A DNA stretch of 64,000 nt, taken from Acholeplasmatales bacterium. GTDB taxonomy: Bacteria; Bacillota_I; Bacilli_A; Acholeplasmatales; Anaeroplasmataceae. The stretch covers positions 1 through 64,000 of the forward strand of contig JAFTDB010000032.1 in assembly GCA_017454375.1 (NCBI GenBank). Reading direction: 5' to 3'. Both the position numbers and the translations under genes were made by a program. Below are positions 1 to 8,423 of the stretch, in pieces (position 1 is the first letter of the stretch; every line of letters begins with the position of its first letter). The notes beneath the pieces are model-generated. The model saw nothing but the letters and a program-made list of their open reading frames with translations, was not told the origin of the DNA and made no database searches.

Positions 1-21
1 AGGATCAAACTCTCCATAAAA
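1..21 (-). rRNA. 16S rRNA gene, extreme 5' end (partial)
   Basis: The first 17 bases, read on the minus strand, are the universal start of bacterial 16S rRNA (GAGAGTTTGATCCT). The gene runs off the left edge of the window. The exact mature 5' end is not visible; around position 20 is an estimate from related 16S genes. The promoter and leader upstream (positions 60-180) fit an rrn operon transcribed leftwards out of the window. Confidence 0.88.
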
Positions 22-59
22 TTTTTATGTTTTTGTTTTTTCTTTTGCTCTAATTATTG

Positions 60-118
60 AATTGACTTTTTCAATTCGTATTCACGTTTAAGTTCGTCAT
101 ATATAGTTTTCAAAGACC
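60..118 (-). promoter_or_regulatory. rrn leader: boxA-like antitermination site and processing stem
   Basis: On the minus strand, positions 118-107 read GGTCTTTGAAAA, which matches the boxA antitermination element of Firmicutes rRNA leaders (TCTTTGAAAACT type). Further downstream a dyad AATTGA-N5-TCAATT (76-60) could form part of the pre-16S processing stem. A second small dyad, ACGCT-N6-AGCGT, lies at about 141-126 near the transcript start. The boxA match is direct; the processing role is inferred from position. Confidence 0.6.
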
Positions 119-151
119 TAATTTGCAACGCTCAATTAAGCGTGCCCGTTT

Positions 152-180
152 ATTATATTACTTTTATATTTTAATGTCAA
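152..180 (-). promoter_or_regulatory. rrn promoter, perfect sigma-A consensus
   Basis: The minus strand has TTGACA (180-175), exactly 17 bases, then TATAAT (157-152). Transcription would start near 145, about 125 bases before the 16S 5' end. Both hexamers are perfect, as expected for an rRNA operon. The flanks are AT-rich on the upstream side, compatible with an UP element. Confidence 0.85.
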
Positions 181-249
181 CAACTATTTTTCACTTTTTT
201 TAAAATATTTTAATATTTTTTATAAAAGTCTAAAAAATGGCTTAAAATA

Positions 250-275
250 AAGAAAAAATCCCTTTATCAGGGATT
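250..275 (-). terminator. Rho-independent terminator of the galE-rsuA operon
   Basis: Stem AATCCC (257-262), 7-base loop, GGGATT (270-275). On the minus strand it is followed by a T-rich tract. It lies 22 bases past the rsuA stop codon and separates that operon from the rrn promoter. Confidence 0.75.
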
Positions 276-297
276 AAAAACTTTGTTTTTATATAAA

Positions 298-999
298 TTA
301 TTCGCTTTTTTGCTTTAAAATGTTAATTTCTTCTTCTGTTAAATGACGATATTCGCCTAATTTTAAATTTGGATCTAAATCTAGTCCGCCAAACTTAATT
401 CGCTTTAGATATAAAACAGGGCAATCTACTGCTTCCATCATTTTCTTAACCTGATGGAATTTACCTTCACAGATAGTTAGCTCTCCTTCATCATCAGATA
501 TCTTTTTAAATTTAGCTGGTTTAGTTACATAATCTTCTATTTCAATTCCCGATTCTAGTCTTTTGATTTTAGAGTCAGTTATTGTTCCATCAAACTTTAG
601 GTAGTATGTTTTTTCTACATGGTTTTTGTAGCTTAAAAGATTATGACATAACATACCATCATTTGTAATTAGTAGTAAACCTTCAGTATCTTTATCTAGT
701 CTTCCTACAGTAAACAGTCCTCTTAGTGGTAGTCCATCTATCATTTCAAAGATAATTCTTTCATTATTACTATAGTTAGCACAGATGTAACCTGCAGGTT
801 TATTCATCATTAAATATATATATTTATTATATTCAATTTCTTCATCAAAGATAATAACTTCGTCTTCCTCTTCATTTATCTGAAAATCATCATCAACTAT
901 AACTTCGTTATTAACTTTAACGTATCCTTTACGGATTAATTTTTTAACATCTTTTCTACTTCCATACCCCATATGGGCAAGTAGCTTATCTAATCTCAT
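298..999 (-). CDS. rsuA: RsuA/RluB-family rRNA pseudouridine synthase
   Basis: 233 residues. It isomerises a uridine in rRNA to pseudouridine; in RsuA this is U516 of 16S rRNA, in RluB a 23S position. Residues 1-50 form an S4 RNA-binding domain (RLDKLLAHMGYGSRKDVKKL). The catalytic motif GRLDKDTEGLLL sits at 99-110, with the nucleophile Asp102 at the same number as in E. coli RsuA. The length (E. coli RsuA is 231) and the lack of extra basic tails favour RsuA over RluB, but specificity cannot be proved from sequence. It starts 5 bases after the galE stop, so it is co-transcribed with galE, and a terminator follows. Confidence 0.85.
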   Translation of the reverse strand: MRLDKLLAHMGYGSRKDVKKLIRKGYVKVNNEVIVDDDFQINEEEDEVIIFDEEIEYNKYIYLMMNKPAGYICANYSNNERIIFEMIDGLPLRGLFTVGRLDKDTEGLLLITNDGMLCHNLLSYKNHVEKTYYLKFDGTITDSKIKRLESGIEIEDYVTKPAKFKKISDDEGELTICEGKFHQVKKMMEAVDCPVLYLKRIKFGGLDLDPNLKLGEYRHLTEEEINILKQKSE

Positions 1000-1004
1000 A
1001 TTAA

Positions 1005-2024
1005 TTATTCTTCATAACCATTAGGGTTATTCTTTTGCCAGTTCCAAGCGTCTCTAGCCATATCCTCTATATTATATTTAGCAGTGAATCCAATTTCCTT
1101 AGCAGCCTTATCTACTTTTGTATAGTTAGCTGTAACATCACCTGCACGTCTAGGTGCTACAGAATATGGGATTGGCTTACCATATGCCTTCTCAAAAGCG
1201 TGTAGAATATCAAATACTGAAGAACCTTTACCAGTACCTAGGTTATATACTACTACGCCTGGTTTTTCTTCTAGTTTTTTGATTGCGCATACATGGCCAT
1301 ATGCTAAATCACATACATGGATATAGTCTCTAATACATGTTCCATCTGGTGTATCATAATCATCGCCAAAAATGTTAAGCTTTTCTCTCTTACCAACCAT
1401 TACTTGTGTAATATATGGTGCTAGGTTATTAGGAATACCATTAGGGTCTTCACCCATTAATCCTGATGGATGAGCACCGATTGGGTTGAAATATCTTAAA
1501 ATACAAATATTAAACTCAGGTTCAGCAACTGCTAAATCTTGTAATATTCTTTCAATAAATAATTTAGTTGTACCATAAGGGTTAGTTGTACCACCAGTAG
1601 GGAATGTTTCATCTACTGGAACTGATGCTGGATCACCATATACAGTTGCACTTGAAGAGAATATGAAATTGAATACTCCATTCTTCTTCATTTCTTCTAG
1701 TAATACTACAGCACCATAAATATTATTTTCATAATATTCAAGTGGCATTCTTACTGATTCTCCAACTGCCTTTAATCCAGCAAAATTAATTACACAATCA
1801 ATTTTGTTTTCTTTAAATATCTTATTTAAATCTTCTCTAGATCTAATATCACCTTTATAAAATTTTGGCCTTTTTCCTGTTATTTTTTCAATTCTATCTA
1901 AAACCATTTCTTTAGAATTGCTTAAATTGTCAATAATGACAACTTCATAATTTAAATTTAAAAGTTCAACAACTGTGTGAGAACCAATATAACCAGTTCC
2001 GCCAGTTACTAAAATAGTCTTCAT
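1005..2024 (-). CDS. galE: UDP-glucose 4-epimerase
   Basis: 339 residues, the usual GalE length. It interconverts UDP-glucose and UDP-galactose (Leloir pathway and cell-surface glycan precursors). It is an extended SDR: the NAD-binding motif GGTGYIGSH is at the N-terminus, the catalytic Ser lies in SSSATVYG, and the YGTTK segment gives the YxxxK pair. The start is supported by a GAGGTG Shine-Dalgarno. No other galactose genes lie beside it, so a role in surface polysaccharide is as likely as galactose catabolism. It is the first gene of a two-gene operon with rsuA. Confidence 0.93.
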   Translation of the reverse strand: MKTILVTGGTGYIGSHTVVELLNLNYEVVIIDNLSNSKEMVLDRIEKITGKRPKFYKGDIRSREDLNKIFKENKIDCVINFAGLKAVGESVRMPLEYYENNIYGAVVLLEEMKKNGVFNFIFSSSATVYGDPASVPVDETFPTGGTTNPYGTTKLFIERILQDLAVAEPEFNICILRYFNPIGAHPSGLMGEDPNGIPNNLAPYITQVMVGKREKLNIFGDDYDTPDGTCIRDYIHVCDLAYGHVCAIKKLEEKPGVVVYNLGTGKGSSVFDILHAFEKAYGKPIPYSVAPRRAGDVTANYTKVDKAAKEIGFTAKYNIEDMARDAWNWQKNNPNGYEE

Positions 2025-2047
2025 ATATTTTTCACCTCAACGCTCAT

Positions 2048-2076
2048 ATTCTAGCACAATTGCCACCTCTTTTCAA
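2048..2076 (-). promoter_or_regulatory. galE-rsuA promoter
   Basis: The minus strand reads TTGAAA (2076-2071), 17 bases, TAGAAT (2053-2048). A TGTGC stretch just before the -10 is close to an extended -10. The start would be near 2041, giving a short leader to the galE Shine-Dalgarno. Confidence 0.7.
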
Positions 2077-2092
2077 TAAACCCACATAATAC

Positions 2093-2116
2093 TTTGATAG
2101 TTTCTGGACTATCAAA
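2093..2116. promoter_or_regulatory. Perfect 9-bp palindrome, candidate operator
   Basis: Arms TTTGATAGT (2093-2101) and ACTATCAAA (2108-2116) are perfect inverted repeats around 6 bases. The element lies between the divergent galE and MATE promoters, 12 bases upstream of the MATE -35 box and 17 bases upstream of the galE -35. No T-run follows, so it is not a terminator. The size and symmetry suit a MarR- or TetR-type dimeric repressor site; no such regulator is encoded next to it. Confidence 0.5.
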
Positions 2117-2128
2117 TTGATTGATTCC

Positions 2129-2156
2129 TTGACATATTATATCATTAAGATATAAA
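2129..2156 (+). promoter_or_regulatory. MATE gene promoter
   Basis: TTGACA (2129-2134), 16 bases, TATAAA (2151-2156). A GAGGT Shine-Dalgarno precedes the ATG at 2189. The spacer and -10 also contain a dyad TATATC-N5-GATATA (2138-2154), discussed among the findings. Confidence 0.7.
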
Positions 2157-2188
2157 ATAGTATCCAATTTATATTTATGAGGTAAAAA

Positions 2189-3556
2189 ATGAAAAGTGAA
2201 ATAGATATGACATCAGGCAATCTTTTCAAAAAGATGCTGATGTTTTCCATACCTCTTGCTTTAACTAGTATGCTACAGTTACTGTATAATGCTGCCGACT
2301 TAATTGTCTGTGGTTCATTTGGTAGCAGCCACTCAGTTGCGGCTATTAGTGGTACAGGCTCATTAATTAATTTAATTATTAATTTATTTATGGGACTATC
2401 TGTAGGTGCTAATGTATTAATAGCAAGAAGTTTTGGAGTTAAAGACAAAGAAAAGGCTCAAAGAATAATGTACACTTCATTAATATTCTCTGTAGTGTTT
2501 GGTATCCTAGTTGGAGCATTCGGGGCAATATTTTCTAAATATTTCCTAGAATGGATGAAAACACCAGAGGATGTAATTGATTTGTCTACTGATTATTTGA
2601 GAATTTATTTTTATGGCTTACCATTTTTAATGATTTATAACTTTGGTGCCGCCATCCTAAGAGGACTTGGTGATACTAAAAGACCATTTATATCTCTTGT
2701 AATAGCCGGAGTAATAAATGTATTAATGAATTTATTATTCGTTATAGCATTTAAAATGGATGTTGAAGGTGTAGCTTTAGCTACAATTATTTCAGAAGCT
2801 ATAAGTGCTTTATTAATCTTTATTATATTATATAAGAATAAAGGATTCCTTAATTTCAAATTTAAAGAATTAGGATTCTATAAAAAGGAAGCAATTGAAA
2901 TTGCCAAGATTGGCATTCCATCAGGACTTCAAGGTGTAGTCTTCTCCTTATCAAATGTATTAATTCAATCAAGTGTTAATTCACTTGGTACACTCGTAAT
3001 GGATGGTAACGGTGCTTCTGCTTCACTTGAGGGCTTCATCTATGTAGCACTAAACAGTGTATCACAAGCATGTGTAGCATTCGTTTCCGCAAACTATGGT
3101 GCCATGAAGAAAGAAAATATAAAGAAAACAATTATTTATTCATATATCATAGTAATAATAATGAATATCATAGTTGGTGGCTTAATATTAGGATTACAAA
3201 ATCAATTAATTCCTTTATATATTAAAGATCCAAATGCTATATCGGCAGCCAAGGAAAGATTAATGGTAATTGGTATTACTTATTTCTTATGTGGATTTAT
3301 GGATATTATGTCTTCTGCGGTAAGAGGAATAGGATATTCAGTTACTCCAATGATTATTACATTAATTGGTGCATGTGGATTAAGAATTGTTTGGATATAT
3401 ACATTATTCCAAATTCCACAGATGCATAACCTATTCTGGCTTGCAGGATCTTATCCAATCTCATGGTTAATCACAACACTTGCCTATATAGTAGTATTTA
3501 CAATACTTTTTAGAAGAATAAATTTCATAGAAGATGAAAAAGTTCAACTCTCTTAA
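2189..3556 (+). CDS. MATE-family multidrug/Na+ efflux transporter
   Basis: 455 residues with about 12 hydrophobic segments, the normal MATE size. MATE proteins export drugs, dyes or metabolites in exchange for H+ or Na+. The N-terminal half carries the family pattern: PLALTSMLQLLYNAADLIV, then GSLINLIINLFMGLSVGANVLIARSFG. It looks like the Gram-positive NorM/DinF-related branch; the substrate cannot be told. It is a single-gene unit, with its own promoter, a palindrome upstream, and a terminator overlapping its end. Regulation by a ligand-responsive repressor is an inference from the palindrome. Confidence 0.9.
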   Translation: MKSEIDMTSGNLFKKMLMFSIPLALTSMLQLLYNAADLIVCGSFGSSHSVAAISGTGSLINLIINLFMGLSVGANVLIARSFGVKDKEKAQRIMYTSLIFSVVFGILVGAFGAIFSKYFLEWMKTPEDVIDLSTDYLRIYFYGLPFLMIYNFGAAILRGLGDTKRPFISLVIAGVINVLMNLLFVIAFKMDVEGVALATIISEAISALLIFIILYKNKGFLNFKFKELGFYKKEAIEIAKIGIPSGLQGVVFSLSNVLIQSSVNSLGTLVMDGNGASASLEGFIYVALNSVSQACVAFVSANYGAMKKENIKKTIIYSYIIVIIMNIIVGGLILGLQNQLIPLYIKDPNAISAAKERLMVIGITYFLCGFMDIMSSAVRGIGYSVTPMIITLIGACGLRIVWIYTLFQIPQMHNLFWLAGSYPISWLITTLAYIVVFTILFRRINFIEDEKVQLS

Positions 3557-3575
3557 TGAGTTGAACTTTTATTTT
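3541..3575. terminator. Bidirectional terminator between MATE and ABC genes
   Basis: Stem AGTTCAACTC (3541-3550), 7-base loop, GAGTTGAACT (3558-3567), then TTTATTTT. The loop contains the MATE stop codon. An A-run on the left side lets it also serve the convergent ABC gene ending at 3587. Confidence 0.85.
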
Positions 3576-3586
3576 GCTTAATTTAA

Positions 3587-6500
3587 TTATTCTGTTCTTA
3601 AAGCAATAACTGGATCTTTTCTTGCTGCTGACTTGGCAGGAAGTAAGCCAGAGATTGATGTTAATAATACAGATACTGCAATCATTATTAAAGCTGTAAG
3701 TGGTGTAAGGTTAGCAATTGCGTTAACTACACCGCCAGAAATAATTCTAATTACTATATTAGCAATTATTTCTATAACGTATGTAACTACAATACCTATA
3801 ATACCAGAAATAAATCCGATAATAAATGTTTCAGCATTGAATAGATGGCTAACATCCTTCTTACGTCCACCAAGTGAACGAATTACACCAATTTCTTTAA
3901 TACGTTCCATAACTGATACATATGTAATGATGGCAATCATTACTGTAGATACTACAAGTGATAATGCAGTAAATGCTACTAAGGCATATGTTACAATATT
4001 AATCATTGTATTAATTAATGTAATTATGATACCTACTGTATCTGTATATCTTATTTCTTTTCTTTCAGGTGAATTAGCTTCTAGTGTCTTGGTACCAGTT
4101 ATCTCTGTAAAGTCTTCATTATATGTATTAAATGTTACAGGCTTTGCATCAGCACCATCAATCTTATTCCAATCATCTAGGTAATTTGTTACTTTGTCCT
4201 TTTGATTAAAGTTAACTGGATAGATTCTAATACTATTAGGTAAATAAGAACCACCAAATGTTCTTAGATATATCTTCTTACCTTGACCAATAGATGAGAA
4301 GGCATTAGTTATTCCTTCCTTTATTCCTTCTTTTATTTGAGTTTTAAAGCCTTCAATTTGAACTTGTGAAAAGCCCATTGCAGCTAGTACAGGGTCAAGT
4401 CTATCTAGTCCTGTAAACATAGAATCTAAATCATAGCCTGCAAGTGATGAGCCACTTAGGAATAGGCTTGTAATACTTGAAGTTTGATCAGATGTACCAA
4501 TAACTAATGTTGCAGTATCCTTTGTTTTACCAGTATCGCCAAAGGCCTTAATTGCCTTAGTGTCATTGTCTACTGATTCCCAATAATAGTCTAAATCATA
4601 AGTTAATGCACTAGTAACCGCATCCTTATTAATGTCGCCACTTTGTTCTTCAATCTTAGCTTTAATATATTTATTCATATTAGAATTGATATTTCTCTTT
4701 ATCATTTCCTTAGCAGTTGCTTCAGAATATAAGAAGCCAGATGAAATACCACCAGATGTTAAGGCACCATATTGATTACCTTCTTTTAATTTAATAACAC
4801 CTGTTACCTGTAAATCAATTTTACCACTCTTATTAGGAATAGTAGCTTCACTATCTACATATGAATAATTAAAGCCAGTAATCTTATTTCCAGTATAAGT
4901 TGCTTCAAAAACATTATCATTAGGATACCAAGTAAATGTTTTACCTAGCAATTCTTCTTCTGTAAATCTTTTCTTTACTTCGTTATGAGCAATTTTAGCC
5001 TCATTTGGATGTGCTTCATTTAAAGCATTATAGATTAAATCAAAGAATTCTTCTTGTGAATAATATCCAAGCTGTGCTAGGAATAAGTCAGATACAGTCT
5101 CATCAGTATCTAATACTAATAAGATTTCTTTCTTATTAGGGTCACCAGTTTCATCTTTAGGATATCTACCAGCCACTAATTGATATTGTTCTTTTATGTA
5201 ATCTTCATTTGAGAATGGAATACTTTGAGAAAGTGGATTAGTTAATCCAGTAATCAAATCAGAATAGCTAGATGCTTTATTAGCATCATATCCCATAGCC
5301 TTTAATATTTCTATTAAAGATTTAGCGTAAGTTTGATTTATGGCATCTAAAGAAATCTTCTTATCAAAATTCTTCTTTAAATCATAATCTTTGTTATTTG
5401 TATCATGAGACACCTTGAAATCAGCATATACATTATAATTAACATTCATGCCATATCTCATAGAGATAACATTATAATATTCTTTTGGCATACTCATTAT
5501 GTAGCTTACATAATTTTGATCAAAATCATTTTGGAATGTTAATGAATCTAATGCTTTTTCATTTTGAATTAGATAATCAATTGTAGATGATACATTGATC
5601 TTACCATTTTCAGCAGCCATCTTAGTAGCATTTGCTCTAGTTTGGAATGTTGTAGAATTTAGAAGTGTTTCAAAATCAACACCACTCTTGGTAATTGCTA
5701 CTGGGTTACCTGCAAGTAATTGATCCTGCATTGAAACAATGTAGTCACTAACACCCTGTGATACAGCAAGCACTGCTGATACACCAATGATACCAATTGC
5801 TCCTGCAAAGCCTACTAAAACATTACGTCCACGCTTACTCCATAGGTTCCTAGCTGATAACTTAAATGCTGTCCAGAAGCTCATCTTGGCTCTTTCTTTA
5901 GCATTTCTGTTTTTATTGAATGCTTTTACAGCCTTTGGATCATTTTGATCTACTTGAGCAAATTCAGCATCATATTTAACTTGTTCAGCAGCTTTTATTT
6001 CTTCAATCTCTTTATATTCTTCTTCCTCTGAGAATGGGTTAGAATCATTTAATACTTCACCATCTAATAAATTTACAATACGAGTTGAATATTTATTAGC
6101 TAAATCAGGGTTGTGAGTAACCATGATTACTAATCTTTCAGAAGCAATTTCCTTAATCAAATCCATGATTTGAACACTTGTTTCAGTATCCAAAGCACCT
6201 GTAGGCTCATCAGCAAGTAGGATTTCTGGTTCATTTACCAAGGCTCTAGCTATGGCAACTCTTTGACATTGACCACCAGATAATTGGTTAGGCTTTTTAT
6301 TGTATTGACCAGAAAGGCCTACTCTATCTAAGGCTTTCTTTGCTCTTTCTACTCTTTCAGATTTAGATATACCTGCAATAGTAAGTGCTAATTCTACATT
6401 ACCAAGTACAGTTTGATGAGGAATTAAGTTGTACGATTGAAAAATAAAACCTATACGATGGTTACGATATACGTCCCAGTTTCTATCAGTAAATTCTTTT

Positions 6501-6706
6501 GTAGATACACCGTTGATGAATAAATCACCATCTGTATATTTATCAAGACCACCGATAATGTTCAACAAAGTTGTCTTACCACAACCAGATGGGCCTAGAA
6601 TAGAAACGAATTCATTTTGTCTAAAGCAAAGATTAATTCCCTTTAAGGCTCTAACAGTCGTGTCAGCAACAAAATAATTTTTTGTAATACCTTTTAACTT
6701 CAACAT
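3587..6706 (-). CDS. ABC transporter, fused ATPase and FtsX-type permease (MacB-like)
   Basis: 1039 residues. Residues 1-220 are an ABC ATPase of the LolD/MacB type: Walker A GPSGCGKTT at 38-46, signature LSGGQ at 142-146, Walker B EILLADEP at 161-168, followed by THN. A charged linker (220-285) leads to a first membrane helix near 292-318. A roughly 570-residue extracytoplasmic region follows. The last 140 residues hold three membrane helices of an FtsX domain, ending with the typical PAKSAARKDPVIALR. Such type VII ABC systems act as mechanotransmitters for lipoprotein/peptide export or antimicrobial-peptide resistance. The external domain is much larger than in MacB (about 200 residues), so the substrate is unknown. 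Strong Shine-Dalgarno AAGGAGGAG. No two-component system is adjacent. Confidence 0.88.
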   Translation of the reverse strand: MLKLKGITKNYFVADTTVRALKGINLCFRQNEFVSILGPSGCGKTTLLNIIGGLDKYTDGDLFINGVSTKEFTDRNWDVYRNHRIGFIFQSYNLIPHQTVLGNVELALTIAGISKSERVERAKKALDRVGLSGQYNKKPNQLSGGQCQRVAIARALVNEPEILLADEPTGALDTETSVQIMDLIKEIASERLVIMVTHNPDLANKYSTRIVNLLDGEVLNDSNPFSEEEEYKEIEEIKAAEQVKYDAEFAQVDQNDPKAVKAFNKNRNAKERAKMSFWTAFKLSARNLWSKRGRNVLVGFAGAIGIIGVSAVLAVSQGVSDYIVSMQDQLLAGNPVAITKSGVDFETLLNSTTFQTRANATKMAAENGKINVSSTIDYLIQNEKALDSLTFQNDFDQNYVSYIMSMPKEYYNVISMRYGMNVNYNVYADFKVSHDTNNKDYDLKKNFDKKISLDAINQTYAKSLIEILKAMGYDANKASSYSDLITGLTNPLSQSIPFSNEDYIKEQYQLVAGRYPKDETGDPNKKEILLVLDTDETVSDLFLAQLGYYSQEEFFDLIYNALNEAHPNEAKIAHNEVKKRFTEEELLGKTFTWYPNDNVFEATYTGNKITGFNYSYVDSEATIPNKSGKIDLQVTGVIKLKEGNQYGALTSGGISSGFLYSEATAKEMIKRNINSNMNKYIKAKIEEQSGDINKDAVTSALTYDLDYYWESVDNDTKAIKAFGDTGKTKDTATLVIGTSDQTSSITSLFLSGSSLAGYDLDSMFTGLDRLDPVLAAMGFSQVQIEGFKTQIKEGIKEGITNAFSSIGQGKKIYLRTFGGSYLPNSIRIYPVNFNQKDKVTNYLDDWNKIDGADAKPVTFNTYNEDFTEITGTKTLEANSPERKEIRYTDTVGIIITLINTMINIVTYALVAFTALSLVVSTVMIAIITYVSVMERIKEIGVIRSLGGRKKDVSHLFNAETFIIGFISGIIGIVVTYVIEIIANIVIRIISGGVVNAIANLTPLTALIMIAVSVLLTSISGLLPAKSAARKDPVIALRTE

Positions 6707-6866
6707 ACTTAACTCCTCCTTATAATGTTTAATTTAGATAATTATATATTTATTAACATCAATTTTAAATACCAAAACCTAACAAAAATGGAAAGATTAT
6801 CACATTTTGTGTATATTAGGTAATTATATTATACATCAAATAAATAAAAAAACATTCAAAAAATAA

Positions 6867-6884
6867 AGCGCCAGTGATGGCGCT
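6867..6884 (-). terminator. Terminator of cstA
   Basis: Stem AGCGCC (6867-6872), loop, GGCGCT (6879-6884). On the minus strand it is followed by TTATTTTTT. It begins right after the cstA stop. The rest of the 6707-6866 gap is AT-rich and must hold the promoter of the ABC gene; a minus-strand TGTGATAAT at about 6805-6795 is the best, weak, -10 candidate, with a small CACA-N3-TGTG dyad over it. Confidence 0.75.
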
Positions 6885-6885
6885 A

Positions 6886-8367
6886 TTATTCATTTTGTTC
6901 TTCTAACAATACTTCATCTTTTCTTACAATTATTTTATAAATATAAAATCCAGATAATAATGCAGTAATACCTATACCGATAAAGATGGCTACCTGATAT
7001 GGAATCCACCTACCTAAAGCTAGATTAGGCTCTGCAAAAATATAGGTTGATACAACCATTGTCATAAACATAGCTGGTATAGCTGTAAATAGTGATAGTA
7101 GCTTATTCTTCTTAGTCTTATATAGATATCCTGTGCTTACCCATAAGCAAATTGCCGCTAGTACCTGATTTGACCAGGCAAACCATCTCCACAATATGTT
7201 GAAATTAGATGGATTAGCAAAATTCCAAATACTAATGCCTATTACTGCCAAGAATAATGGAACAGTTAATATTAATCTGGTTTTCATCTTTTTTGAATCA
7301 ACTTTGAATATTTCACCAACTATTAATCTACAGCTTCTAAGTGCGGTATCACCACTGGTGATAGGGCAGATTACAACACCTACTATTGCTAAAACTGTAC
7401 CAAATGTACCAAGTACACCTTTTGCGATATTATTTACTGAATTAGAGCTTCCACCTACTATATTAAGTGCGTTCCACCCATCTGCTGTATCTACTCTAAA
7501 GAACGCCATAGCTGCGGCAGCCCAGATCAAGGCGATTACTCCTTCAGCAACCATCGCACCATAAAATATTTGTCTTCCCTCTTTTTCGCTTTTAATACAT
7601 TTCGCAATCATAGGTGATTGTGTTGCGTGGAAGCCACTCACTGCCCCACAGGCAACTGTAGTCATCATAAATGGCCACCAAGGTAGAGAACCATTAGATG
7701 CAGATAAATCCTTAAAGTTATTAAACAACTCCAGCATTGGATACTGATTTGAATTAGCCATTATACCGATAATTACTGCTAAAGCCATAGAAATTAGCAC
7801 CACACCAAATAGTGGATATAGCTTACCAATGATTTTATCAATTGGTACTATTGTACTGACAAAATAATAAGCTAATATAATAATCATCCATATCCAAGCC
7901 TTCATATTAGTTAAAGACTCTAACAATGTAGATGGTGATACAACAAATACCGCAGTAACTAAAATAAGTAATACAATTGAGAATATTCTCATAATTATTT
8001 CAATTGTTCTTCCAGAATATTTACCAGCTAGCTTAACAATTGATTCACCATTATTTCTTGATGATATCATACCTGAAAAATAATCATGCACTGCACCACC
8101 AAGAATACAGCCAAGGACAATCCAAATAAATACTACAGGTCCAAATAAAGCCCCACTGATTGCCCCAAAGATTGGACCAGTACCAGCGATATTTAAAAGC
8201 TCAATTAAAAAAGCTTTCCATTTTGGAAGTGGAGTTATATCCACTCCATCTGGATTTTTTATCGCAGGTGTTTCTCTATCATCTACTGCAAAAATCTTTT
8301 CACTTATTCTACTATAAATTAAATAGCCAATAATTAAAACTGCCAAAGCAATAAAAAATGTAACCAT
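6886..8367 (-). CDS. cstA: CstA-family carbon-starvation (peptide/pyruvate) transporter
   Basis: 493 residues, a polytopic membrane protein with about 13 hydrophobic segments. CstA-family members take up peptides or pyruvate. Family landmarks include LNIAGTGPIFGAISGALFGP, the AVHDYFSGM segment and GFHATQSPMIAKC. It belongs to the shorter Gram-positive form (E. coli CstA is about 700). The start is fixed by an AGGAGG site 7 bases before the ATG at 8367. It lies downstream of an unknown membrane protein, with a strong hairpin in between. No separate promoter is evident, so expression may depend on read-through of that hairpin. Confidence 0.88.
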   Translation of the reverse strand: MVTFFIALAVLIIGYLIYSRISEKIFAVDDRETPAIKNPDGVDITPLPKWKAFLIELLNIAGTGPIFGAISGALFGPVVFIWIVLGCILGGAVHDYFSGMISSRNNGESIVKLAGKYSGRTIEIIMRIFSIVLLILVTAVFVVSPSTLLESLTNMKAWIWMIIILAYYFVSTIVPIDKIIGKLYPLFGVVLISMALAVIIGIMANSNQYPMLELFNNFKDLSASNGSLPWWPFMMTTVACGAVSGFHATQSPMIAKCIKSEKEGRQIFYGAMVAEGVIALIWAAAAMAFFRVDTADGWNALNIVGGSSNSVNNIAKGVLGTFGTVLAIVGVVICPITSGDTALRSCRLIVGEIFKVDSKKMKTRLILTVPLFLAVIGISIWNFANPSNFNILWRWFAWSNQVLAAICLWVSTGYLYKTKKNKLLSLFTAIPAMFMTMVVSTYIFAEPNLALGRWIPYQVAIFIGIGITALLSGFYIYKIIVRKDEVLLEEQNE

Positions 8368-8385
8368 AGTATAAACCTCCTACTA

Positions 8386-8418
8386 TGAAATAAAGGCAAC
8401 CTAAAAACAGGTTGCCTT
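8386..8418 (-). terminator. Intercistronic terminator/attenuator upstream of cstA
   Basis: Stem AAGGCAACCT (8393-8402), 6-base loop, AGGTTGCCTT (8409-8418), a perfect 10-bp stem. On the minus strand TTATTT follows. It starts 5 bases after the stop of the upstream gene and ends about 25 bases before the cstA start. The T-tract is short and interrupted, so partial read-through into cstA is plausible. Confidence 0.75.
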
Positions 8419-8423
8419 CACGA

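Noticed and set aside
2137-2448. Minus-strand frame over the MATE promoter and start
   Set aside because: Overlaps a strong promoter and the conserved MATE N-terminus on the other strand; no family resemblance.
3633-4184. 183-codon plus-strand frame within the ABC transporter gene
   Set aside because: Antisense shadow of the FtsX-type membrane domain; composition is simply the complement, with no Shine-Dalgarno or recognisable motif.
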